From Eurosta solidaginis (Eukaryota > Arthropoda > Insecta > Diptera > Tephritidae), in the NCBI RefSeq assembly GCF_040869045.1, contig NC_090322.1, positions 271,772,662 through 271,836,661 on the forward strand: 64,000 bases of DNA, given 5' to 3'. Under the pieces are notes generated by a model that searched no databases, was not told where the DNA came from, and saw nothing but the letters and a program-made list of their open reading frames with translations. This document shows, piece by piece, positions 1 through 11,354 of the stretch (its first letter is position 1; the number at the start of each line of letters is the position of its first letter). A program made the position numbers and the translations under genes.

Positions 1-58
1 ATCTTGTTGCTATGGATTGGTGTCCTCGCAGTCGAGCCTTGCAGGGAAGGGTTAATGT

Positions 59-212
59 TGGAATTGAAATCAAGAATTTTCAGTTGAAGTCAAGAAATTA
101 CAATCGAAGTTCAGAAACTCCAATTAAATTTCAGAAAATTACAGATGAAGCTCAAATTTATCAATTACACTTCATTTACAATTTTCTGAACTTCAAATAT
201 AATTTCTGAAAT
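59..212. repeat. Degenerate ~20-bp minisatellite with an inverted end
   Basis: Seen: six or seven imperfect units of the type AATTGAAGTTCAGAAATTAC follow each other from about 59 to 165. The last part (about 168-210) carries the same motif in reverse complement, so the block can fold back on itself. It may be the edge of a foldback-type element that continues left of the window. No coding potential is apparent. Confidence 0.6.
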
Positions 213-2510
213 GCGGCCACCTTTCTTACCTTACGTACTTAATAAATTTAATACAAAATATTACTTTATTCACGACTAAATTTCTTTGGTAGTAAATAAC
301 TAATTTTAATTGCATGATTTGCTGCGTTTGCGATATTTTCACTTCGTGCCGCTGATAAATTGTTGATATCAACTTTATGTACTTCTTATAAACACATATA
401 CCCCTGAATTTGTGCGTACAACAAAAGGAAGATAATCAACAGCACAATACGTAAAAACGAAAGAGTAGGTGAATGTAGTATGAAACTACTCTGGAAAATT
501 CAGTTGTAGAATCGCCACAAACGGTGGGTCTTATATTTCAAAAAAAAACTGAAAGCTATTACAAACATAAAAAATGATGTAAATAAACGAAAACATGATA
601 AGATGAGTAGGATAAAGTAGCGCGAAACACTTAATAAAACAGATGAAGCAAATAAAGCGAAAACGCTTTGGCGTATGCTCAGTGAGGCGAAGCGCAGAAA
701 TGCACACCGGCCGACCAACAAAAATTCGAAGCGGCCACAAAAGGTAATCGTAGCAATTATTCTTGTCTTATTTATGTATGTAAACAAAATTGTTGGCTTT
801 AAATTCTAAGAAAACACGTACAACAATAACAACCTTCTGCTTCATTTTGCCATTTTTTCAAGCCTAAATATTCTGGAAAATGACTACATGGCAACGGAAA
901 TAGCTGTAGAAAAAAATTTAACGGGAATAAATAAGGAGCGTCACTAATATATACATACATACAAATCCCAACACATTTGTATCGGTAATTCGAGCACTTC
1001 GAATATGCGTGTCGTGTGGTTATGCACCACACCAAAGTATGGCAGCAGACTTTCCGGCGCCGTTGTCATTTGCAATTGTGGCAGAGATTTTTTCTTTCTC
1101 ACCAAATTTTATCTCTGCCCCCGATTGTCAACGCAATACCACGGTCTGTCTTTTTTATGCAATAATTCAATTTTAAGTTACGCACTCATGCAAATTAAGC
1201 AAACTCGCACACAATTCGAACAAAATGAATACCAAAGAAAATGAGAAATGGCGCCAGTTATTGTGGCCATTATCCATTCCATCGTTAAACACGCAAAGTG
1301 TGCGCTTATAGTGACTGCAATCGAAAGAGGCAAATCAAAAGCAGAAGAAAATAAATAATTCAATACATTTACTGGGTGTTGGAGCAAAAAGGTTAAGCAT
1401 ATCAAATTTTCGTTATCTCCGATTATAACACGAATGGATTACAAAAGGAAATGAGATAAGAATGTTCACCATAATTGAATCCATCTGTAATTGCTGCCTT
1501 TCATATAAATGCGCACGTACATACAAATTTAGGTATTACAAATTATTTATATTGCCATTAAAACAATTTTCAAATTTTAAATAAAACAAATTAGTAAGCG
1601 ATGCAGGCTGCAATTAAATCATAAATACTTCGAGGAATGAGGCGAAGCGTGAACTTTTGACGCGTAGAAAATAATTCTATTTTGACACAAAAAAAAAAAC
1701 AAGAAAATTCTGTTGCATCAATTTAGTGCGGTTTTTCTTCCTCACAAAGTGATATCTGTTATAACATTTTGTTATTTCTCTTGTCGCTCTTTATTTTAAA
1801 TGTATAAAGAATGATGGCCCCCTTAATGAATTAATTTTGAATACAAATTTTTCAGTGCCACAATATTTTTGAACAATTTTGTGTTGTCATTTTGTTACTG
1901 TAAATTTGAATATCATACCGAAGTGCCTTGGCTTCATATGGAAGTGCTTTTTCTTTGCACTTTCATTGAAATTCAGACACATTCATTTGAATCGAATTAG
2001 TATGTGAGGGCATATTCGAATGCTGTGAAAATTTGTTTATATTCAAAGTGTGAATTTGTATCTGAGCAACTCTGCTCATAGAGTTACTTAAATTTCTTCA
2101 AAGCCATTTGTTATATTACTGAATATATAATCACCGTTTACGTTCTTCGTAATCGACAACCACAAAATATACGCAAACTTTACTTCGGTTACATACATAG
2201 ATAATGCATTAGATAATCAGATAAGCATCACGTGTTTGCATAGGAGATGAGGAAACTTCAAAACAAAACAAAATTTCATTCGCGTCTCATACAGTTTCAT
2301 TTGACTTCAATAAATTTTCCGAAGTAAATATCAAATTTTTATTTTTTTTTTGTTGTTGTAATAATATATAATCCAAAAAGTGCGATAACACACCTAGATC
2401 AACAGAAAGCTAACTCAACAATCTGAAATTTAGAAGTACTGAGTACCTCCGGGCTTTTAAATTCTTTATGTCGGTAACAACTGATACCGAGAATTTATTG
2501 ATTTGTTATG
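213..2510. other. Unassigned AT-rich DNA
   Basis: I see no gene, element terminus or clear tandem repeat here. Only short homopolymer runs (for example near 1690 and 2343) and short AT-rich ORFs without recognisable domains are present. Confidence 0.5.
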
Positions 2511-5500
2511 AAAAAAACAAGTAAAAACGGGGCTGAACAATAATCTTATCCCGCTCGTAATCTCCGAATAATCGGATGTATAAGATAAGAAATATATAGT
2601 GAACAAATCTACATACCTTAACGATTTTTAAAATAAATATAAAATAAAAAACAGGTAGGTACTTTGTGTGAGGAAGCAAAGTTTCAGGTTTTTTGTGGTA
2701 TGCGTGTAAAAACTATGACTACGAATCACGTATTTCAACAATATATGACGTAAACGTAACTATTTGATGAAATTTGATGAATTTTGAAGCTTCTAGCCGT
2801 AAAAAAGGGGCAAAAATGACAATATATGCTATATACGTAAGCATTTTGTGAAATTTGAAGCTTCTAGCTGTTAAAACGGGGCCGAAATCGCAAAAAAAAT
2901 ATATATATACTATATATATATACTATATATACCATCATATATATATTATATATATCACCGATCTCTATGATTTTTTGACACAACAATACATACTATATAC
3001 GTAAGCAAGCGGTGAAATTTGAAGCTTATAGCTGTTAAAATGAGGCCGAAATCGCAAAAAAAATATATATATACTATATATACAATCATATATATATTAT
3101 ATATATCACCGACCTCTATGATTTTTTGACACAACAATACATACTATATACGTAAGCAAGCGGTGAAATTTGAAGCTTATAGCTGTTAAAATGTGGTAGA
3201 AATTGCGAAAAGTTTCTTATCTGAACAATCGGTTGTATGAGATATATACTATGTATACCACCGATCTCAATGATTTTTTCAGACATCAATATATGCTATA
3301 CACGTAAGCATTTGGTGAAATTTGAAGCTTATAGCTGTTAAAATGAGGCCGAAATCGCAAAAAAAATATATATATACTATATATACAATCATATATATAT
3401 TATATATATCACCGACCTCTATGATTTTTTGACACAACAATACATACTATATACGTAAGCAAGCGGTGAAATTTGAAGCTTATAGCTGTTAAAATGTGGT
3501 AGAAATTGCGAAAAGTTTCTTATCTGAACAATCGGTTGTATGAGATATATACTATGTATACCACCGATCTCAATGATTTTTTCAGACATCAATATATGCT
3601 ATACACGTAAGCATTTGGTGAAATTTGAAGCTTATAGCTGTCAAAATGAGGCCGAAATCGCAAAAAAAATATATATATACTATATATACAATCATATATA
3701 TATTATATATATCACCGATCTCTATGATTTTTTGACACAAAAATACATACTATATACGTAAGCAAGCGGTGAAATTTGAAGCTTATAGCTGTTAAAATGT
3801 GGTAGAAATTGCGAAAAGTTTCTTATCTGAACAATCGGTTGTATGAGATATATACTATGTATACCACCGATCTCAATGATTTTTTTAGACATCAATATAT
3901 GCTATACACGTAAGCATTTGGTGAAATTTGAAGCTTATAGCTGTTAAAATGAGGCCGAAATCGCAAAAAAAATATATATATATTATATATATATACTATA
4001 TATACCATCATATATATATTATATATATCACCGATCTCTATGATTTTTTGACACAACAATACATACTATATACGTAAGCAAGCGGTGAAATTTGAAGCTT
4101 ATAGCTGTTAAAATGTGGTAGAAATTGCGAAAAGTTTCTTATCTGAACAATCGGTTGTATGAGATATATACTATGTATACCACCGATCTCAATGATTTTT
4201 TCAGACATCAATATATGCTATACACGTAAGCATTTGGTGAAATTTGAAGCTTATAGCTGTTAAAATGAGGCCGAAATCGCAAAAAAAATATATATATACT
4301 ATATATACAATCATATATATATTATATATATCACCGATCTCTATGATTTTTTGACACAACAATACATACTATATACGTAAGCAAGCGGTGAAATTTGAAG
4401 CTTATAGCTGTTAAAATGTGGTAGAAATTGCGAAAAGTTTCTTATCTGAACAATCGGTTGTATGAGATATATACTATGTATACCACCGATCTCAATGATT
4501 TTTTCAGACATCAATATATGCTATACACGTAAGCATTTGGTGAAATTTGAAGCTTATAGCTGTTAAAATGAGGCCGAAATCGCAAAAAAAATATATATAT
4601 ATTATATATATATACTATATATACCATCATATATATATTATATATATCACCGATCTCTATGATTTTTTGACACAACAATACATACTATATACGTAAGCAA
4701 GCGGTGAAATTTGAAGCTTATAGCTGTTAAAATGTGGTAGAAATTGCGAAAAGTTTCTTATCTGAACAATCGGTTGTATGAGATATATACTATGTATACC
4801 ACCGATCTCAATGATTTTTTCAGACATCAATATATGCTATACACGTAAGCATTTGGTGAAATTTGAAGCTTATAGCTGTTAAAATGAGGCCGAAATCGCA
4901 AAAAAAATATATATATACTATATATACAATCATATATATATTATATATATCACCGATCTCTATGATTTTTTGACACAACAATACATACTATATACGTAAG
5001 CAAGCGGTGAAATTTGAAGCTTATAGCTGTTAAAATGTGGTAGAAATTGCGAAAAGTTTCTTATCTGAACAATCGGTTGTATGAGATATATACTATGTAT
5101 ACCACCGATCTCAATGATTTTTTTAGACATCAATATATGCTATACACGTAAGCATTTGGTGAAATTTGAAGCTTATAGCTGTTAAAATGAGGCCGAAATC
5201 GCAAAAAAAATATATATATATTATATATATATACTATATATACCATCATATATATATTATATATATCACCGATCTCTATGATTTTTTGACACAACAATAC
5301 ATACTATATACGTAAGCAAGCGGTGAAATTTGAAGCTTATAGCTGTTAAAATGTGGTAGAAATTGCGAAAAGTTTCTTATCTGAACAATCGGTTGTATGA
5401 GATATATACTATGTATACCACCGATCTCAATGATTTTTTCAGACATCAATATATGCTATACACGTAAGCATTTGGTGAAATTTGAAGCTTATAGCTGTTA

Positions 5501-8500
5501 AAATGAGGCCGAAATCGCAAAAAAAATATATATATACTATATATACAATCATATATATATTATATATATCACCGATCTCTATGATTTTTTGACACAACAA
5601 TACATACTATATACGTAAGCAAGCGGTGAAATTTGAAGCTTATAGCTGTTAAAATGTGGTAGAAATTGCGAAAAGTTTCTTATCTGAACAATCGGTTGTA
5701 TGAGATATATACTATGTATACCACCGATCTCAATGATTTTTTCAGACATCAATATATGCTATACACGTAAGCATTTGGTGAAATTTGAAGCTTATAGCTG
5801 TTAAAATGAGGCCGAAATCGCAAAAAAAATATATATATACTATATATACAATCATATATATATTATATATATCACCGATCTCTATGATTTTTTGACACAA
5901 CAATACATACTATATACGTAAGCAAGCGGTGAAATTTGAAGCTTATAGCTGTTAAAATGTGGTAGAAATTGCGAAAAGTTTCTTATCTGAACAATCGGTT
6001 GTATGAGATATATACTATGTATACCACCGATCTCAATGATTTTTTCAGACATCAATATATGCTATACACGTAAGCATTTGGTGAAATTTGAAGCTTATAG
6101 CTGTTAAAATGAGGCCGAAATCGCAAAAAAAATATATATATACTATATATACAATCATATATATATTATATATATCACCGATCTCTATGATTTTTTGACA
6201 CAACAATACATACTATATACGTAAGCAAGCGGTGAAATTTGAAGCTTATAGCTGTTAAAATGTGGTAGAAATTGCGAAAAGTTTCTTATCTGAACAATCG
6301 GTTGTATGAGATATATACTATGTATACCACCGATCTCAATGATTTTTTCAGACATCAATATATGCTATACACGTAAGCATTTGGTGAAATTTGAAGCTTA
6401 TAGCTGTTAAAATGAGGCCGAAATCGCAAACAAAATATATATATACTATATATACAATCATATATATATTATATATATCACCGATCTCTATGATTTTTTG
6501 ACACAACAATACATACTATATACGTAAGCAAGCGGTGAAATTTGAAGCTTATAGCTGTTAAAATGTGGTAGAAATTGCGAAAAGTTTCTTATCTGAACAA
6601 TCGGTTGTATGAGATATATACTATGTATACCACCGATCTCAATGATTTTTTCAGACATCAATATATGCTATACACGTAAGCATTTGGTGAAATTTGAAGC
6701 TTATAGCTGTTAAAATGAGGCCGAAATCGCAAAAAAAATATATATATATTATATATATATACTATATATACCATCATATATATATTATATATATCACCGA
6801 TCTCTATGATTTTTTGACACAAAAATACATACTATATACGTAAGCAAGCGGTGAAATTTGAAGCTTATAGCTGTTAAAATGTGGTAGAAATTGCGAAAAG
6901 TTTCTTATCTGAACAATCGGTTGTATGAGATATATACTATGTATACCACCGATCTCAATGATTTTTTTAGACATCAATATATGCTATACACGTAAGCAGT
7001 TTGTGAAATTTGAAGCTTCTAGCTGTTAAAACGGGGCCGAAATCGCAAAAAAAATATATATATACTATATATTTATACTATATATACCATCATATATATA
7101 TTATATATATCACCGATCTCTATGATTTTTTGACACAACAATACATACTATATACGTAAGCAAGCGGTGAAATTTGAAGCTTATAGCTGTTAAAATGTGG
7201 TAGAAATTGCGAAAAGTTTCTTATCTGAACAATCGGTTGTATGAGATATATACTATGTATACCACCGATCTCAATGATTTTTTCAGACATCAATATATGC
7301 TATACACGTAAGCATTTGGTGAAATTTGAAGCTTATAGCTGTTAAAATGAGGTCGAAAACGCAAAAAAAATATATATATACTATATATACAATCATATAT
7401 ATATTATATATATCACCGATCTCTATGATTTTTTGACACAACAATACATACTATATACGTAAGCAAGCGGTGAAATTTGAAGCTTATAGCTGTTAAAATG
7501 TGGTAGAAATTGCGAAAAGTTTCTTATCTGAACAATCGGTTGTATGAGATATATACTATGTATACCACCGATCTCAATGATTTTTTCAGACATCAATATA
7601 TGCTATACACGTAAGCATTTGGTGAAATTTGAAGCTTATAGCTGTTAAAATGAGGCCGAAATCGCAAAAAAAATATATATATACTATATATACAATCATA
7701 TATATATTATATATATCACCGATCTCTATGATTTTTTGACACAACAATACATACTATATACGTAAGCAAGCGGTGAAATTTGAAGCTTATAGCTGTTAAA
7801 ATGTGGTAGAAATTGCGAAAAGTTTCTTATCTGAACAATCGGTTGTATGAGATATATACTATATATACAACCGATCTCTATGATTTTTTCAGACAAAAAT
7901 ATATGCTATATACGTAGACAATCGGTTGTATGAGATATATACTATAACAATACATACTATATACGTAAGCATTCGTTGAAATTTGAAGCCTCTAGCTCTT
8001 AAAATAGGGCAGTAATTACGAAAAGTTCCTTATCTGAACAATCGGTTGTGGGGGATATATACTATATATACGACCGATCTCATCAATTTTTTCAGGCAAC
8101 AATACGTGCAATATACGAAAGTATATGGTGAAGTTTGAAGCTTCAATCTGTTAAATTGGGTAAGATATTACAAAAATCCTCTTTTTCTGAAAAATCGGTT
8201 GTATGGAGGATATATGCTATAGTGGTCCGATCCGGTCGGTTCCGACAAATGTCTAATCGGACACCCAAATACACCCGCTCACCAAATTTTATCAAGATAT
8301 CTCAAAAATTGAGGGACTAGTTTGCATACAAACAGACAGACGGACAGACGGACAGACGGACATGGCTAAATCAACTCAGCTCTTCAACCTGATTATTTCG
8401 GTATACTTAATGGTGGGTCTATCTATTTTCCTTTAAGGACTTACAATTTTCGGTTTCGTGACTAAATTAATATACCATTTCATTTTCATGAAAGGTATAA

Positions 8501-8502
8501 AA
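2511..8502. mobile_element. DINE/INE-1-like (HINE) element, family A, copy 1, with expanded core
   Basis: The left end carries AAAAACAAGTAA. The right end has an imperfect ACAGACGGAC block (about 8331-8364), then CATGGCTAAATCAA, then a tail with the subterminal inverted repeat TTCATGAAAGGT (8485-8496) and GTATAAAAA. The same left and right parts recur at 50366-50816 and 54613-55240 without the expansion, which defines the family. A subterminal inverted repeat, a GGAC microsatellite and core tandem repeats are the known architecture of non-autonomous DINE-1/INE-1 (Helentron-associated) elements; assignment to that class is inference. The left copy of the subterminal repeat is missing here, probably deleted. 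No protein is encoded. Confidence 0.65.
2830..7985. repeat. Satellite-like array, 303/316-bp units with higher-order structure
   Basis: Seen: about 16 units marked by GAGGCCGAAATCGC at 3042, 3345, 3648, 3951, 4267, 4570, 4886, 5189, 5505, 5808, 6111, 6414, 6717, 7033 (variant), 7349 (variant) and 7652. Most spacings are exactly 303 bp; units starting at 3951, 4570, 5189, 6717 and 7033 are 316 bp because of a longer TA tract. Each unit is a dimer of two diverged ~150-bp subunits that both begin ACCGATCTC and share GTGAAATTTGAAGCTTATAG. Long and short units alternate between 3951 and 5505, giving an exact 619-bp higher-order period. End units are more diverged. Each unit contains (TA)-rich stretches able to form hairpins. 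Confidence 0.92.
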
Positions 8503-8781
8503 ATAAAGGTCAAGGCGCGATAACTTCCGTAGGAATTTAATGCCGAGCCTCTCTTCCACTTTGCGCTGCCCTTTTTTTTCTCCAAATTGGGGGGACAGGG
8601 CCTACATATTTTACGCCGACTCCAAACCGCATCTTCATATGAGGGGTATGAGTTTTCACTGAGAAGCTTTTTTGCCAAATCTCTGCAGAGGAACGATTCT
8701 GCTAAGATAGATTTTTTCCAATTGAAACAACTTGTTTCTAAATGTTTGATATTGATTTGCCTGGGACCGCGGTGGCCACCG
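8503..8781 (-). mobile_element. tRNA-derived SINE, copy S1 (diverged, internally deleted)
   Basis: On the minus strand this matches copies S2 and S3: head GGTGGCC, body with GCATAAAACATG-like and CGGAGTCGGC-like segments, tail GCGCCTT followed by an A/T-rich end. The part holding the A and B boxes is largely deleted (the body joins the head near 8760-8781). It abuts the end of the family A element. No TSD could be recognised. Confidence 0.7.
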
Positions 8782-9038
8782 GTTTATTATCTATCGATAA
8801 CCAATTTTTATCGTTTAGTTATCAGTTTGTTATCGGCATGCCAACGCTGAGTAAAAAGCTTTTCATTGGTTTCTTATCGCCTTATCGGTCAGTTTAACCT
8901 TACTGTTATGTTTGCTTTTTGTTTTTATTCAAAAGTTTTATACAACTTCCAGTTAAGAACAACTAAGTATCATACGAGTGGTGTTGTGTTAATGACATTT
9001 GTTACCGACGAATTATCAAAGTTTGTCTGGTTCCTTTT
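8782..9038. repeat. TTATCG-repeat arm, left half of copy T1
   Basis: Degenerate repeats of the type GTTATCGGTTTGTTATC occur in plus orientation (for example 8796-8836 and 8871-8885). The complementary orientation (CGATAAC) occurs at 14034-14215 on the other side of the solo LTR. Before the LTR inserted, the two would have been neighbouring inverted arms. See copies T2 (38687-39690) and T3 (57125-59040). Confidence 0.55.
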
Positions 9039-9075
9039 ATATGGTGACGAATATTAGTAACACTAAGTGATACTC

Positions 9076-9435
9076 CGGCGGCCACCGTGGTGTGATGGTA
9101 GCGTGCTCCGCCTACCACACCGTATGCCCTGGGTCCACACCCCGGGCAAAGCAACATCAAAGCTTTAGAAATAAGGTTTTTGAATTAAAAGAAAATTTTT
9201 CTAAGCGGGGTCGCCCCTCGGCAGTGTTTGGCAAGCGCTCCGGGCGTATTTCTGCCATGAAAAGCTCTAAGGGAAAACTCATCTGCCTTTCAGATGCCGT
9301 TCGGAGTCGGCATAAAACATGTAGGTCCCGTCCGGCCAATTTGTAGGGAAAATCAAGAGGAGCACGACGCAAATTGGAAGAGAAGCTCGGCATTAGATCT
9401 TTTCGGAGGTTACTGGGCCTTACATTTATTTATTT
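9076..9435 (+). mobile_element. tRNA-derived SINE, copy S2, full length
   Basis: A 360-bp element begins GGCGGCCACCGTGG with a tRNA-like head: GATGGTAGCGTGC resembles a pol III A box, and GGTCCACACCC is a mutated B box (copy S3 keeps GGTTCAAACCC in sense). The body is unrelated to tRNA and the tail ends in TTTATTTATTT. It is flanked by an 11-bp TSD with one mismatch: AAGTGATACTC at 9065-9075 and AAGTAATACTC at 9436-9446. The TSD sequence belongs to the interrupted LTR. No protein is encoded. Confidence 0.9.
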
Positions 9436-9592
9436 AAGTAATACTCACATCACTAATCTGATACTAAATAAATAAAACCACAACAACAATAAAGCAAGCT
9501 GCCACACTTGTATGTACGTAAACAAATTAAGCATCATGTACACACATACATATAAGCAGCAGAGAGATACTCACAAACGCATGTCATCATCA

Positions 9593-9895
9593 CCCACTAA
9601 ACAATTTGTTCCGACTTTTTTTCGAAATCGTTAAGTTGTGTCTAAAGAATTTGCCGAAATCGGAACCGATTTTCTTTGGAAGTAGTAAAGAAATTTGTAT
9701 GACAGGGTTGACGCGACTTCGTAAAGAAACGTCGTAACGATTTTGTTAAGAACTTTCTTTACGAAATCTTTTAGAAAAGCCTTAACGATTTCGTAAAGTA
9801 CGATCGTTACGAAATCTTTAAGAAATGTCTCAACGAGTTCGTAAAGCTTTGTGCTTACAGAATCTTGAAGAAATTTCCTAAAGAAATCTATCTAA
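9593..9895. repeat. CACTA left terminal inverted repeat and subterminal motif cluster
   Basis: After the terminal repeat come several short motifs in both orientations: ACTTCGTAAAG (near 9716), CTTTACGAAATC (near 9766), ATTTCGTAAAG (near 9789), GTTACGAAATC (near 9806) and AGTTCGTAAAG (near 9836). Clustered short subterminal repeats are a known feature of CACTA elements, where they bind the accessory element protein. That they act as binding sites here is inference. Confidence 0.75.
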
Positions 9896-10058
9896 ATATC
9901 CAATTAAAAACAATTTTTTTTTATTTAATTAATACAATTTAATTTATTATGTTTAAATAGTTTAAATTAAATTACATATAAACATATATGTATAAGAATT
10001 CAATATTGAGAAAAAAAAATCAGAGATTCCCTAACCATTCAAAAATTGCATATAAAAT

Positions 10059-10228
10059 AAAATAAAAAAGATAAATGGCTAAAATTCTTTAGCTACGTTA
10101 ATACTTTTTTTAGCTTTTAGCTTCGATGGCCTTCCTCATATTAAGCGATATTTTTAAACACAAGTTTAAGCCAAAATATAATAAAATTAATAAAATAAAA
10201 AAGATAAATGGCTAAAATTCTTTAGCTA
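10059..10228. repeat. Two ~38-bp direct repeats inside the CACTA element
   Basis: A segment containing AAAAAAGATAAATGGC and AAAATTCTTTAGCTAC occurs at about 10059-10096 and again at about 10191-10228, about 132 bp apart. It lies downstream of the second gene's stop codon, in the presumed 3' untranslated region. Its role is unknown. Confidence 0.8.
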
Positions 10229-10334
10229 CATTTTTTGGCTTTTATCTCCCTCAAGTTGTGTACTTGTTCTTTTCGATAATTTTGCGAAACGGTCCTTGCC
10301 ACTATTAAAAAATTTTTTCAAAGTCTCGTCTATT

Positions 10335-11354
10335 TTAGTGTAGTTTGTTTGGGGTATGTTTTCCATAGCCGACTCTATAATTAGTAAATAAATTAATTAG
10401 GAATTTGCTGAATAAATTTAATAACGTACTTTTAAGAAGTTTAATACATATAAAATCCTTAACAGAAATATTGTTATTGACATTTGTCCATGAAAAATTG
10501 CGTGCCAAATAATCGTCATTAAATATATATTTCAAGTTCGCAACGATAAATTTTTTGAGGTCATCTGTCTGTTGTCTAGCGAACTTCGTTATCTGTTGAA
10601 CCAAAAAAAGGAAAAAAACATTTTGATGTAGTTAGTAGTTAAAAGGGGTGTAAAGAGGTGTGGTTATAGTCCTGTGATAATAACTTCAATTGCCTGAGAA
10701 AGGCGTTGAAAAATACTGTCTTCTAAACCTCTAACGGCTTACATTTTCAACTAAACTACTTATCATATTTACCAATTCCTGTCGCATTTCTTCATCGTTT
10801 TGCAAAATTTTTTCAAAATCCAATATTTCATTCACATCGTTGAAGGGAAGGTTTGCCAGCTTGGAACATAAAGTGCGTTGGCGTTTAAAGGCAGCTAAGG
10901 TTTGGTCTATTGATCGTTTTAAACTGACAAATTCTTCTGCAAAGTGTTCATAAATTTTATTGTTGACTTCGCGAAGTTTTTTATTTTCTTCTATCAGCTC
11001 CTTATTTTGATTTACAATAACTTCTAACAAATGTTCGCTATCTGCAAAAGTATAAAAAATAAAATCTTTAAATTTCTGCCACTGCACTAGTACCAAGAAA
11101 AGTTAAGTTTTTATAGGTAGATAAGTGACTCACATGGTTTGTTCTCAGTGATATTCTCCGTATATCCTTGAGTTTGCCCCATTGAAGAAGGAATGCATTG
11201 CTCCTCTTGTGTTAATATTACTACTTCATTGCCGGAGTAAATAGCTGCAGAAATATAAATTCCATTCATAAATTAAATGTTTATAGGAGCACATGTGATA
11301 AAACTTCCCACTTTCTTCACCTTCTACGGGGACATTTGTGTAATGGCTACTCAT
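10335..11354 (-). CDS. DUF4806-like coiled-coil protein of the CACTA element (four exons)
   Basis: Exons on the minus strand: 11354-11312, 11244-11134, 11041-10743 and 10592-10335. Donors are GTGGGA (weak), GTGAGT and GTAAGC; acceptors are TGCAG, TTGCAG and CAACAG, the last after a clear pyrimidine tract. Phases match at every junction (1, 1, 0), giving about 236 residues ending at a stop at 10335. A coiled coil (NKELIEENKKLREVNNKIYE) lies near residues 60-85. It is followed by the DUF4806 signature: LPFNDVNEILDFEKIL with NDEEMRQELVNMI, then after the last junction DDYLARNFSWT. DUF4806 is an uncharacterised domain known to me from insect, often transposon-linked, proteins. The ATG (AAATGAG) overlaps the transposase stop, so the two genes share a transcript or are alternatively spliced. 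A DNA-binding accessory role like that of Spm TnpA is inference. The least certain parts are the first donor and the start. Confidence 0.72.

Noticed and set aside
3540..3761. ORFs inside the 303-bp array
   Set aside because: Low-complexity Tyr/Ile-rich frames produced by TA-rich repeats.
2830..7985. CRISPR-like regular array
   Set aside because: Units are contiguous 303/316-bp repeats without unique spacers, in a eukaryotic genome.
9092..9393. 84- and 78-codon ORFs, one on each strand
   Set aside because: They lie wholly inside SINE copy S2, which is non-coding.
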